DNA from: Rotaria socialis
Lineage: Eukaryota > Rotifera > Eurotatoria > Philodinida > Philodinidae
Length of the DNA: 64,000 nt
Direction of reading: 5' to 3'
Assembly (NCBI GenBank): GCA_905331475.1
Contig: CAJNYU010004304.1
Span: 23,038-87,037, forward strand
Notes under the pieces: model-generated
What the model was told of the DNA's origin: nothing
What the model saw: only the letters and a program-made list of their open reading frames with translations
Databases searched by the model: none
Translations under genes and position numbers: made by a program
Shown here: positions 22,952 to 37,700 of the stretch, piece after piece
Layout: the number at the start of each line of letters is the position of its first letter
Position numbering within the stretch: the stretch's first letter is position 1

Positions 22952-25735
22952 TGGAAAATAATTGAGTCACTTAAGAGAAATAATGAATGGCATACATTGA
23001 TCGATCAATAATAGCCGAATGACCTTTACTTATCTTGTTATTTTTCTCGGCTACTATGTCATCTATTGACCAACATTTGATCTATTCACCACTATTAGTC
23101 AACAACAAGATGACAATCAGATTCAACAATACACAATTAATGTAAACAAATTTATATTCTAATTCGACATACTGACATTCTATTATCCTCTTTCTTGTTC
23201 TACTCAGTGTTCATCTCTTTTCATGGGACGACAATCTAGTTAAATGTGAATTAGACACGACTAGGCAATTCAGAAAGGTGACTACGTTGGCAGACTATTG
23301 GGAAAAGAATTCACTGTGTTATATTGATTATTATTAGAATATATCATTCCGAACATGACAAGATTGATTATAGTAAGTCAAGAAGAGTATTTAATATTTA
23401 ACAAAGAATGCTATGCATCTGATTTAAAGCGATTTATACTGAACTTGTATTCGATACAATTAATATTCGAATCAATGATTTTTCTTCATATATCCGTGCC
23501 ACATTATTACCAAATAATATTACGATGGTTAACCTTTTTGATCGCTTAGTTTAATAAAATTTGTTGAAAAACTTAATAGTTTATTGAAGAAAATATATTA
23601 AAAATATCCCTTCGTGTAGAATAGAGGGAAAAAATAACAAATGCAGCAAATGACATATGAGTCCTATAAAAAAGGGTAACAAGTATATAATAGTCACAAG
23701 GAAATGTTCCATGCTTAAGACTGTCAATGAAACTTTGATTTAACATAGTTAATTATGTGATCAATGTTCATGACTTGAAATTAGTCAATAGTGTGCCTAA
23801 TATGAGTTGAAACTGACTCATATAATTCTTATGCGTTGATTTCAGTTAAGAAGTTAATCTAACAACCTGATTAAATTGTAAAGATTAAAGGTATATACAA
23901 GAGAAAAATTGTTTCGACCAACATACCCTGATGCCGAAAAAAATCCTCTAGAAAATCAATTTTCTTGACAAACACCTACTTAAGAACGAAAATTCCAAAA
24001 TAACTCAAAATTTATGTTTTAGTAAAATATTCATTAACATATAACGTGAAACTATTGAATAGCAACTACTATTATAGTTGCTATTCAATTTAGAATTTAA
24101 ATATAAGTGAAGTGAAGATACTCACGATTCCTTTGGATTCACTCACAAGCTGAATAGATCAACATCATGATAATATAGTCGCCTAAAGCTACAAAGGAAA
24201 CTGCTAAATAGCCTTTAAATAATGAAAAGAGCTGAATCCTCGTAGATACGGTTTTCTCGCATGAAAAGTCAAAGGATATAATGAAATTTTCTTACATGTT
24301 AATCACTTAAACACACGAATAATTTTAATTTTAACATAAAGCGATTAAGTACAATTGAGAAAAACTTGGCAGTTAATGTTAAATATTAGTTTAAAACTTA
24401 ACTTTAAATTAATGTCAAAAGATAATTTCCACCAAAGCTCGGAATGATATAGGAAGGAACTGTATTTTCCGTTTCTTCTGATGAAAATTCTTTCATGTCA
24501 CATGTTTTCAAAGAATTTGAAAGAAAAATAGGAAAAAATATCAGTTACTTTGTACATGTGTGCTTCATGATCCTGCAAAATTTTGAACAATTTCTCCGAT
24601 AGCAATGGATTCTTTGTATAGGGATTGTTGTTCAGAACAAATCTGAAGTATTTTCAGTTCATAATATGAAATTCATATTACTTTTCAGTTAAAGGGTTTA
24701 TATGAATTCACAATATCTTAAGCAGTGCACCTGATAGTTATTAATCTGTGAAAACATTTTCAGTTAGTCTCGAGTTTTTAGGAAAATCCAAGTAAAACAC
24801 AAGTTAGAAGTCCATGAATAAAAGCACTCGCTGATAAACTGCTTTAATTGCTGCTTATTATCTCATGGACGGTTTTGAAATAATTTAAGAAAATTCTAAA
24901 TCCTAATTCTATTTTCTAAATAAAAGAAGATTTCAATGAATTTCCATGAGTTCGTTTTGATATTCCGGTAAGTTATTTGCCGAGACTTCTAAAATTCTGT
25001 CTCAACTTTCTCAATTTTGACAAACATTTCTAGGAGAGAGTTAAAATATTCAGAAAAACATGTAATTATTTTACAAAATCAGATTGAAAGAGGCACAAGT
25101 CTCGAAAACAAGAAAATTAGAAAAATCATAACTGTTGAGAAGTTTCCTTAAATCTGTTATTCGCTTGCCTTTAAGAAACTATAGTAATTAATGTAATTAA
25201 ATTAAAATTTCAGAAAAAATGCATCAGCAACAATTAGAGGAACGCCAAAATAATAGGATGCATCATTTCTCGGGTGCAATTCCCTAAGGTGTCAAGAAAT
25301 ATTTTTTAATGATAAATCTTTTGATTGAATCATCAGCAGGAACTCTGACTTTCACTACTAACTATGCTCGAGTCGACTGGCATAAACATGGTATAGTTGC
25401 AACACGATTATCTCAGAACTTGAGATAATTACAATCGATATAGAAATATTATAATTTACAATTATGAGGCTTTACTAGTGACTGATTTTCTTTGTAAATT
25501 TGACAAAAAATAGCAAATATTAATTCTGAATAATAACCATGAACATGATTCCACAATAGAAAGAACCACTGCTTAATCTATTAGTTGCAGTTTTAGTTCC
25601 AAGAATTTTCATTTTTACTTTTGTTAGTTATCATTTCCATTTATATTTTTTTGGAAAATTGAGAAAACGAAAAATACAAAAAATAAAATAAAATAATAAA
25701 GGCATTCAATAAAAGTGTTACACATATATTTATAT
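22952..25735. other. Gene-poor AT-rich region
   Basis: No coding sequence I can support in this ~2.8 kb. The only structure noted is the perfect hairpin at 24054-24089. It separates the transposon-rich block from the 3' end of the dynein-like gene. Confidence 0.6.
24054..24089. repeat. Perfect 15-bp inverted repeat (hairpin)
   Basis: ATTGAATAGCAACTA, six-base loop, then its exact complement. There is no T-run or neighbouring gene to suggest a defined role. Confidence 0.8.
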
Positions 25736-28700
25736 TTAAATATGAGGCTTCTCAATCGACAATATAGATATCAATTCAGATTTATCTTTTATATCACGAT
25801 GAACAATAGGAAGATAACAAGGAATATTTTTATCATTTGTATTCAATGTAATAGCTGATATCATAGTTGTATCGTTTGGAGAACTTTCATCAAGATAAAT
25901 AATGAAATCTTTTTGGCTATTAGTTGATGTTGAGTGAATACCTGATACAACCAGATCATTTGTTAGTTCTTTTTTTTCATCATATTTCAACTAAAATATG
26001 CATAGAGAGAAATCTTAGATTTCAATCGTTCTAAGAAAATAACTCACATGAAAAATACGATCATCTTGTTTACGAACTTGTTCCATACGCATGACTTGAA
26101 TGAATTGTTTTCGTCTTCGAATAAATCTCAAATTAATATTATTTTGTTTCCTTTCAGAAATATTTCTTAACGCTAGTCCATAATTTGCTACAAAGTTTTG
26201 TATAGTGGAATTCGAATCATATAGAATCGAACGAATAAATAAATCTGTCTTTGGTAAAGAAATTTCAATATCAGAGAAAACTTCTAACAAATATTCCATT
26301 TGATGAGCTAAATCGTTTTCGAGAGATTTTAATAAATGATATTCCATAAAAATAAACAGATCAATTAGAGATGAGGGTGTTGATGAATGTTGATGAGCAT
26401 AAATTGAACGAAAATGAGTTAAATAACTACGAACAATTGACTCAACAAGAAGCATTTCATCTTCTTTTGTTGAATAAGATTCTTCATTTGGTAGAACTAT
26501 ACTTTCAAAGAAACGTTCAAATATTAAGAATAGATTATTATTCATGGATTGTGATGGATCAGGTATAGTTTTAACCAAAGTTGATGGATCCATACTCTAT
26601 ATTTGAAAATTAAATAAACGATCAGAAGAAAAGAAGAAAAACCCAATTGTTTACTTTTTTAATATATTTCATCAATATATGTTCATCGTCATTTTCTATA
26701 TAATTTGCATAATCGATCATATTCATTTGATTTGTATCAAACAAATGTTTTAGATCAATATAAAAATCACTTTCAACAAAACTAGTCAATGAAAAATAAA
26801 AGTAAAATTTTTCAAAAGTTTATGTTTCAATCGATATTACTTCATCCAATTATTGGAAAAGATCTTTTTCGTGATAATATAACTATGAATATGAACAATC
26901 TGTTCGATTTGTTTTTCTAATTTTGGAAATTGTTTTTCTGATAAAATCTTTTGTTGAAGACGAAGTTCAAAAGATGCCTGCGTCGAATCACTTAAATAAA
27001 CATGTAAACATCGTTGAGTTAACCAGACTTAAAATTAAAATAAAAGTTATAATTCACATTATAAAAGAAATAATTTTATTTCACAAACTTACGAGGTACT
27101 TTCGTTGCATATGAAGGATCACACATGAGCCAAATTTTATTATCAATTGATGATAACATAAAATCCTAAATATAATAGTTTAGTTAGACAATTTTTATAT
27201 TACATGCGAATCAATTTTTACTCGAATTTGTAATAGATCATCGTTGAATAAGTTTATGTCTTTAATAATTAACCAACAATCTTTTTTACTGTGAATAAAT
27301 CGATTGAGACGTTTCTTATCAATTGATGAGACGAGCCGAAGAGATTTTTTCATTTGATTGGCTAACGTTCGAATTTCATTGATCGGATCAACAAAGGCAG
27401 ACGAATCTATTAAATAGAGTATCATTTTTATTATTGAACAATCAAATAAAAGTTAATTTACTTGTCCAAACAAGAATAATATTGTTCATTGGCTTGAGGA
27501 TATCACTACTCGTTAATTGATAAATATCATCTATAGATGACAATGATTTATCATGAAGAAAACCACCATAATGATAAACTAAGAATGTACGAGTTATTTC
27601 AAATATCTAATTAAATAAAATAATTATTTCTAATCAAAAAAGCATTAATTTTACTACAAACTTTCTCAGGTTTTAAAATGATCAAAAGAATAAATCGATC
27701 AATAATATTAAGTGTTGTTGTTTTTTCTAATGGAGATTTATTAATAAAATCAATTTTAGTTGTTGAATACAAATATTCTTTCCATTCATGTTGATAATCA
27801 ATTAAATGTTCGGTTAAATTTGGATATTTTGCATTAATTTCATCGGAGAGACATAATAACCATGAATGGCTATTAATAAATGATGGTCTTTTTTGATCAT
27901 CAAGAAAATTTGGAATTATCTGTTGATTTAATGGATTGAGTTTTTTAAGAATAAATTCTAATAATTGAATGTTGTCCTTATTTTCTTGTTTAATCAATGC
28001 AAATATAATAAGAAAACATTGAAGATGATCATTTGACATGCTTGATGAAAGATAAGAATAAATTGATTCAAAACAACGAAGATAAGTTTCTCTTGCTTGA
28101 ACTTTGCTAATCATATCTAAACTATTATTATTTGCAGTTGCGGTCGTAGTTGTATTTGTATTTGTATTTGTTTCAATTCTTCTCGATAAATTATTTGTTA
28201 CAATTTGTATAAACCATTTTATAGGAATTTTTAATTCTATTTCAGAATCTCTTAGTAATATATAAAGTTTTGCTAAATGTTTTGCTGTTTCTCTATATGC
28301 TTCACAACCTGTTCTTGAACATATTATTTCACGTTGTACTTGATGTTCATTAAGAGAATTTTCAATGGAAACTCGATCACAATGAAAATTATTTAGTATT
28401 GTTAATAAGTCTTCAGAATCAATAGTTAAATTTTCTTTTGTTTCAAGTATATCAATTAATTTTTCCTAAAAAGATTTTTTTGATTTTTATATAAAAATGA
28501 TTTTTTATTCTTTAGTATTTACTCGTCGTTGAACTTGTTCATTTATTGCAATTAAATGGTTACGTTGATTTGAACGAATTTGTTGAATAACATTATTTTG
28601 ACATTTTAATTCAACAAGACGAAGCCAAAGATCGTTTTCAAGTTTACTTAAACTTAAACTCATGTCGATTAAACGACATTTCAGTGAAATATTTTTCCAT

Positions 28701-31700
28701 TCTAAATTAATTCGAAAAAGAACAACATTCAAATAATTATTTGTTTTTCTATCTTTAGATACTTACGGATTCGATCAATTTGACGAAAATTGAAAATTAA
28801 ACGAAACGATGAATTAATAAAGATATCTTGATCACCGAAACGATAAAGATTTGGAAATATTGATAAATATTGTTGTTGTCTTAATGACCAACGCAGGAAT
28901 CGATATAAAAATGAATTTAATTTTAAAAATTCACATTCATCAATTATGACAATTACACCTAAACAATAATCAATGTTCAAATTGGAAATGTATAAAATAT
29001 TTGATAAAACTTATTTAAAAAAAAGCAAAGTAAAACAAAGTCATTATGAATAGATTCTTTTTCTTATAGCAATACCATTCAATTCCATTCAAAGAATAAA
29101 TACTTATTTAAGATTATCATGAAAAGAAAAAAAAATTGAGTGAAGTAAGCGATGTCTTTCAATGGAACAATATAAATAATTATAAATTTTAAGAAATAAA
29201 AGTAAACAAGTTTCAACGACCGAATCAAGAAATAATCCCATAATGAAAGACCTAAATTTTTTCGACTACTCAAGTTCAGAATAGCTCAAGAGTATATCGA
29301 AACTGTTATCATAAATACAAAGTGTTAGAAAAGCCTGTCGATAAAGTAAATTAGTAAGAATACTCTATTGATTGAACTTGATCCAATAATACAAATGATA
29401 GTGTTAAATCTAGTCATAGGAAATTAAACCAATAAATAAAAAGTACTATGTAGTGTTATTATTAAACAGGAAAAACATGTTTCTTAAATTTCTTCATATC
29501 AATAAAAACTTCAGCTTAGTATCTATCATTTGAAAAAAAGAACTTATCGAAATCAATTCAATTCATAGCGAATTCAAACAGATTTATTTCTTTATGAGAT
29601 TTTAAAAATATCGTGAGCATCTTCTATCTAGATTGATTCTATAACGCTTTTGTTATTGTTGAAATTTGGAGATAAAAGATCATGATGGTTTGTTTCTCAG
29701 TTTACAAAACCATGAATTTCGATGTTTATCATTTGTTTCTCTTATACACTTCTCATGGCTCATTCCAATCGGGCAGTTGTTTTTGTTTATCAATAGAATC
29801 AATCATTGATTATACACTAAACAAAACGTTCTAAACTTATAGATCAGAATTAAAGAATACAATCAAATTTTCATCATATTCTAATTAAAGATTTTTAATA
29901 CAGAAATTTTTCAAGACTTGAATTAAAACGAATCCTTGAGAATGAATATCACTAATACATGCATGATAGAAATTTAATAGTGTGATAAATTTCCAGAACT
30001 AGATTGAAATTTAAGGAATGACTTATTAAACGCAACTTGTTTTCTTTTTCAAATATCCAATTCAAAGAGAATATCAAATTTTCAAAACTAATAAATGTTT
30101 AATGCGAAGACAGAAGTAAGTCTTACCAAAAAACATAGCAGCCAATAAAGTTTTATCAAAATCTTCTGTTTGTTTTCCAGATAAATGAATAATATTATTT
30201 TCTGGTCTTTGATATTGTTCAAGAGAAAATTCTGGTATTGAAACTAAATGTTTATTCTGTTCTAAATCAGATAGAGCTACTGATCCAGCTGATTTTGTCA
30301 AAAGCATTCTAAAAGTAAATAAATTCATTTAATCGAGTAAATTAAATTAAAATCGAGTACGAACGATGTAGCTGGTCTTGAAATAGCTGTTGAAGATTCC
30401 CAAAGTGAAGATTTTTCTGTAATTTCAGTAATATACGTTTTACTTGAACTAATACGTGAGTAAATTTGTGATCGATCCTGATAACTTCCAATACGAGTAT
30501 CGGCGGATGATGCATTTATTTGATTTTGTTTATATTCATAATATAATTCAATTTCTAAAAATAAAATTTCTCTCAAAATTCTTTTCTCTAAAACGTGACT
30601 ATGCACTCACCATGATTTGCTTTTTCTACATAACCACTTTTCAATTTAGTCAATAAATCATTCCATGCAGATGTGTCATCTTCTGGATTATTAATAAATA
30701 AAACGAATGTATTATCAAGTTGATTAGATAGAGATATTGCATTTAAAAGTGAATTTTGATCTGCCATTGACGATACTTCTTGTTTTAATAAATAATCATT
30801 GAATTCTAAATAGTAATAAACACAATTTATAATTTATTTTTTTGTTACTATTATAAAACAAACTAATCACCTTTTTGATTAATAATAATATTAAGTGGAT
30901 TGAAATTTGACTGAATGGGTAAAATATTTTCTAAAATTTTTGTTTGCCAATTAAGTAATAATTTTTCACGTTGATCAATATTAAATTGGGATAGATAACA
31001 GAAATAAAGAGAAGCTAAAAGTGCATCAGTAATGGCTGTTTTTTTATTTAATTTTCCTTCATCAACTTGTTTTTGCCAAAATTGAATATCATCATCAATA
31101 AGTTTAAGCATTGAACGAGTTTTATCAATTGTTGATTGAAAATGATTCTGTCGTTTTTTCTTCAATTGTAATTCATTAGTTTGTGAACGACGTTCAAGTA
31201 TTAATTCTGATAATTCTCCTCTTAATTTTTCAGCTTTAATACGTTTTTCGCCCAGAATATGTTGACGCTATAGAGAAAAAGATAGAATTATAATTTCTGA
31301 TTTCAACAATATCATATTTACAAATAGCTAACACGTTAGAATCAGAGTTATTCCTGTCGGCATTTTCTTTTTCTATTTTCAGGGGAAAATACAGATTTGA
31401 GAAAAATAGATAATAATATTCATCTTTGAAATTTAATTAGTTTGTTTCTATAATACGCATATTCAATCTAATTATTTTCGGTACAGAAATATTTTGATAT
31501 CTTAAATGTGATTGGCGTGAGAGAATGTTCAAACTATACTTAGAAAATAGTCTCTTTCTAATGCTCCAAAAACATCAACCTACTCTAAAAATTACGCTGA
31601 TTGTTGAAATAAATATTCTTTTAAGAATATACCTTATTATAAAGTTCTTGATACGTTTTAACTTGCTCAAGTTTTGTTTTTTGTGATCGTGCAATTTTGG

Positions 31701-34700
31701 CATATTCATAAACAGCAAGAATCCATGCGCAAAGACTCGATGCTGCTTTAGAAGAAGATGCAACAAATGATGGATGAAATGTATCAAATTTAACAATTTT
31801 TGTTAACATATTAAATACATCATCGGGCATATTATCTTTATCATAGAAAATAAGATCATCAAAAAAATTTTCTTTCACCATTAAAATTTTCGCTTCCGAC
31901 CATCTAAAAATTAAACAAATAAAAACCAAAAAATAAATATACATATATATATACTCAGGTTTTTTTTGAAACATAATACAAATTGTATTCATAACAGCCA
32001 GGACAGGTTGTGGTGGCTGTCGAAATGTTCGAATTTCATCATAATCAGCTTTATTTAACATTTTTAATGCCTTTAATGCATTTTCATATTGTGGACTTGC
32101 TTTATCAACATCTGCTTGGGCATCTTGACGAAGGCGATCCAATGCAATGCTCATTTCACTAAGTAGTTTTTCTTCTTCACGACAATCTTCTACAGCCTGT
32201 TATTTTTAATTTAATTTAAAAGTATAAAGTTATTGATTATTAACAAGACTCACCGTAGAAAAATTCTTTTTTTTAACTGCAAAATTAGCATCTAATTTGA
32301 CTAATTTTTCTTGTATCTCATCAATTTCATTTTGAAGTTGAATACAAAATCGACTGTTCAGCTCAATTATACGTTCCGATTTATTACTGCGATTAAGCAT
32401 TGATTCACAACGAGATAGACGAGTCTTTATTTATTTTTTAATAATAGTAAGATTTTATAAAAATAAAAAACAAGAAATTTGCAACTTACTTCTTCTTTTT
32501 CTTGAACATGCTGATAAAATTTATAGAAAAATTCAATGGCTTTTTGAACGCTTTTCAAAGTAAATAATCGATAATGATCCATAGATAAATAAATCTCAGC
32601 TAAAGCTTGTGAAACTACATCGAATATCGAGGTAGATTCAATTGGATATAAAACATCCTGAAAACAAAAAATATGATTATTCTAATAGGATAAAATGTTA
32701 TTTTAGTTTCATATTATCAGGTTTTACATATGTACACAGGAACAAAGTTTTGCTAAGATAAACAATAAGAATTCGCATACTCTTGGATACTGTCATGTAT
32801 ATATTTCTTATTTTTCCGCGTAAAATAGTTTCTGAGGATCTATATAAATTTTTTATTACAATCATCGATTTTGTGACTATTGATGTAGTGAAAAAATCAC
32901 TGCGATATTTCAGTGGACAGTGCAAAAGATTTTTGTTTTTCAAGTTAGATACTTCTAAATTGTAGTTCATAGTTAACTTTAAAATTATCATTCGTAAATA
33001 AGTTATTAACCAATACAGATATTTATCTAACAAAACTCAGTAGAATTGATAATATCAAAATATTCTTGTAATTATTATATGCAAACTTTGTTTTACTTGT
33101 ATTTTAATTCTTCTTAAATCTATTAGAATATTTTAATTGTTAAAAAGAAAATCTTACAATTTTATTTGCCATCCAATATTTAGAAATTGATATAATTTCA
33201 TCAATTGTCCAATTTCCGTATTCGTCAACATAACATGAAGACAATAAGCCTTCATGCCGTGGTTCTACATATATTAAAGAAAAAATAAGAAAAAGAAGAT
33301 GAGTTTTCTTTTACGTTGACTATTTTCAAGTATAACCAAATGAAATCTTTTTCGAATTCTTGCATAAAATGTTTTTAAAACAGCATTTGTTTTTGTAACT
33401 CGACGAGTTGTTGGTAAATTTGGTGAAAGTGCTGCAGCAATTCTAATAAGTTCTTCATTGGAGTAAAGATTTGGATAGGTTCCCTCACACGTAAATATAT
33501 ATAATTGCTTGATCATTTCATCAGAAAGAAGATTTTCTCGTACGAGTACAACAACATTCTTTTGTTTTAATCCAGCTAAAAGACAACTTGATCGAAGACA
33601 TTGTTTAACTGATTCATTTTCATCAATCGATGGTGCAGAACTATGAGCATCGAAAAATTGTTGTCGAGTTATATAAGCAGATAGTTGTACTAAATCTTGA
33701 CGACCTAATCCAATATGATTCGTTCTCAGTAGTGCATGACCATTATTGGGCAAGCAAAATACTCGTACTAGATTTGTTACATGACGACATGTACGAGGTA
33801 TAAATGATAAATCCATACGTGCAGATTTACTCATTCGTGATTGACAAGAACGAAGTGCTGTACTTATCTGTATATTATCAGATTCTTGATATTGATTTGT
33901 AAAAGAATTACGATCACCAATATAATCACCATGCATGATAAGAATTTGTTTAGAAAAATAAGTTGATTGGCTTAATTTTTCAATAATTTCTTCAGAATTT
34001 GTTACTTTTGAAGGATCTTTTATTTTTGGTAGACCAATTAATTTTCCAAATGGAACGATTGGACCTTCTAATGAAGCTAATGCTGCCCGATCACTAACAA
34101 GACCAAGTTTAAATTTAACTTGTTTCTTTCCCATTGTTATTGTTGAAGATACAATAGCTGGATTATTATTTTGAGAACTATTGTTTGTCTCTCCTTCGTT
34201 TATTGAGACAACATGAAATTCCAATTCAGTACAAAAATTGGCTATTATTGTTTTGTAAAGAAAATCTTGAAATAGAAAACGATCTAAACAGAAATTATTT
34301 TGAGAGAAATATTATTATTAAAATCAATCTTCGTAGAAAAAAAAGAACGTACCTTTTTGATTTTTTAATCGATCAAGGATAGTTCTTGAAATTTCATGAC
34401 ATAACAATCGAACAATGGTAACAACTTGTTCATCTTGTTGTTTCTTTTTATTTAATCTTGATGTCAACTTATTTAACTCTTTATGAGTTCCTCCTAAACC
34501 AGCTCGTTTAACTTTTCCATCTAAGAGTAACATTCCATTAATAACAGATTCAACATGATGTAAATTCCATTTTATTTTATTTAAATGTTGTCTTAAAAAA
34601 TCGAAAATTTCCTCCAAGGTTAAAAGACAAGCATGTGCTAATTCAATAGGATGACTAATGGCATCAGCAGAAAATTCTTCTAGCCAATCTTTTATTGGTA

Positions 34701-37700
34701 TTGAATAAATTGAACCGATCAAAGTTGAAATTGATTGATGAATGATAATTGGGACAAAATGTCGAGAAAAACGTGATGGATACGAATAAAATGATTGACC
34801 AGTTAAAACAATATTTAAATCTTGATGTTTTGATGAGGAATATTCATCGATCCATGAACGAATTAATTCTGTATCTTCTTGTTTAACATCTTCAACCCAA
34901 ACAACAAATTTTGTTCCCCGAATTGATTTTCCATGAGTTAAAATAGGTAAATTATGTTTAAATAATTCATCGTGTAATAATGATTTGCGTTCACTACTTG
35001 AAATAAGTCGAAGATGATGAATATTGGTTAATAAACGTTTCATTAATGTTGTTTTACCAAAACCTTGTTCATAACTATAAATACCTAATGGATAATTACT
35101 TGCAATAAGCATTGACATTAAACGCATGGCACCTTCAAATTCTGGTATACAATCGTAAGTTATTTCATTTACTTTTAGCCACGATCGAACAAGAACGAAA
35201 CGAGCTGACGACGATGCATTCATATCGGGATATAAATCAGTTAATTTACAATTCAATGGAGGAAAATCGTAAGATTTTAATAATTGTCGAACAAATGAAA
35301 CAACTTGTTCTTCATATCTATAAATCAAATTAATTCAATCGGACAAAATATTTTCAGAACGAATATTTTTACTTGACATGAATTGGATGAACATAAGCCC
35401 ATATAAAACAATAAACAAATATATAATCAAGCACATCATGATTATGTTGAACATCAATTAAATGTTGTTCAATAAAAGCTGAAAGAATTTTAATAAATGA
35501 ATCAGTGAAATTATTTACATAAAAATCACAGATATGCTCGTTTTCAATATATTTCGTATAAGGTTCAATTATGTCATTTACAAAATCTTTTATCGATGCT
35601 AATCTGTAATAATAAAAAGAAAGACATGTGAAATATTTTGTCAAAAAAGAAAACTTAATTAGTAAACTTACGTTGAATCCAATAGATGAAGTTTTATTTC
35701 AAGATTTCTTGCTGCTGATTGAATTAATTTCATTGAAGATTGAAATTTATCAAGATTTATAATAAAAGTTTTATTAAATACGGAACAATTGTCATAGAAT
35801 TCATTTGGTAATTGATCACATTCAATCATTAATTTTATTGAACCTTTTTTCAATAATCAAAATATTAAAATAGGTTTAAAACTTTCGTTTTTATTTTTTA
35901 CCATTATGATGAGATAATGACGAAATAAATTCATTGTAAAGATATTGAATATTATCTGGTGTTAACCAATTTGAATGAGAATCAACATCAAGAACAATCC
36001 AATATTGATCGAATGTCTAAAAATGATAATACAGATGATTCATTTTAAAAACGAGCAAACAGTATTTACCGCATCAGTTGCAACTGTCGTTTCATAATAT
36101 CGTTTCCATTGTTCAATGAAGCTATTTTTTGCATGATAAAACTTGAAAAAGAAATGAAAAATTGTTTTTTTAAAACAAAAATATATGCGGATTTTTTTGC
36201 TGCTCTTACTTGATCTGCATCAAATGAATTTGGAAAGACTTTATTGATTATCACTAATTTTTGTTGTTCATCTTCAGTAGAATCAACCTTATAAAATGGA
36301 AAAATAAGTAAATAAATAAAAACGACTGATCTTTATTCTAGAAAGAAGAAAGAAGAAGATGAGAAAAAAACCAAAGGATTAAACACAGATATAGATGTAT
36401 TCTTACACATTTGTTGTATGATAAGAAAAAAAGAGTCGAATTAACAATGTTGACTCTTAATACATCCTAAGTATTTTATTTTAATTGTTCAAATAGGATC
36501 AAATAGAAATATTTTGATTATGTTTTAGTTGACTTACGCTAACTGTACTCATTTGTTTATTGATAGTTCGTTCAACAAGACGTATTAAACTTGACTTAGC
36601 TGAACCACATTGTCCAGTAATAAATATTAAATCATTTCGTTTAAGTGCATAAATTAAACGTGAAGCCTAAAAAAGGATTTCTTTTTTTTTATAGATAATT
36701 TAATATTTTCAATTTTTAATATTTACATGATTAAAAATTTGATCATTATCAAACGTTATTTTATCATCGTATGCTTCTTGTTTTAAACTGTCAACAAAAC
36801 ACAGTTCATCATCTTTTTCATTCGATTGATTTTCATTTTCAATAAAAAATCTATCGAGTATTTTTGGAATATTGGAATCATATAATTGATATCGTTTGAG
36901 AACAATAACAATTGCTTCTCTTACGTTGAAATCAATCGATTGTTCAATTATTGATTGAAGAAGAATATATGGTGAGCAAAATGATTTTATTTCATTAAAC
37001 TAAAGTAGATTTAATTGGTTGAACAACAAAAATAGATTTCACATAGACTTACAATCAATCTTAAATATTCAATAAAATCAACGAGATTTCGTGCTGTTTC
37101 ACGGCAATCTTCTTGTTCATTGATTGTAAATAAATGATTTTTATATAATAATAATTCAGCAATTATTTTGAAATCTGGACATGACATTGATATCGTTCGA
37201 CATTCAAACTATTTAATATAAAATAATTTATTTTCTATAAATACATTGAAAGAGATATACTTTGATGGTTGATGATAAAGTTCGATAATGATTATCTAAT
37301 GTAGCAAAGATTCCATATGTGAAAGGATATTGAATAAATTCTTGATTATGAGTTATTATATAATTATATTCAGTCGTATTCTTCTTTCTCATCGGATATT
37401 CATTCGAATGAGTTTTATTCTACAATTAGATAATATTAAATCGATTTTTTAAAATAATGAATATATATATATTAGAATATACTTCATTTATATTTGATGA
37501 AAGCGAAGATTGAAAGATATCTGATTGAGATTTGAAACGTTTAAGTGATCGATTAGAATTATTCGATATGATTTGATGTTCTTCTAATTGAACACGAATA
37601 TAACGCATAGCTACTGCCAATGAAGACAAACAGTCTAACAAATGATAAAGAATTATTTTAATAATGATAAATTAGAACAAAAATATTTATAGTTAAAAAA

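Noticed and set aside
24054..24089. Transcription terminator or microRNA hairpin
   Set aside because: The stem is only 15 bp with no adjacent gene; rho-type terminators do not apply in a eukaryote and the stem is short for a pre-miRNA.
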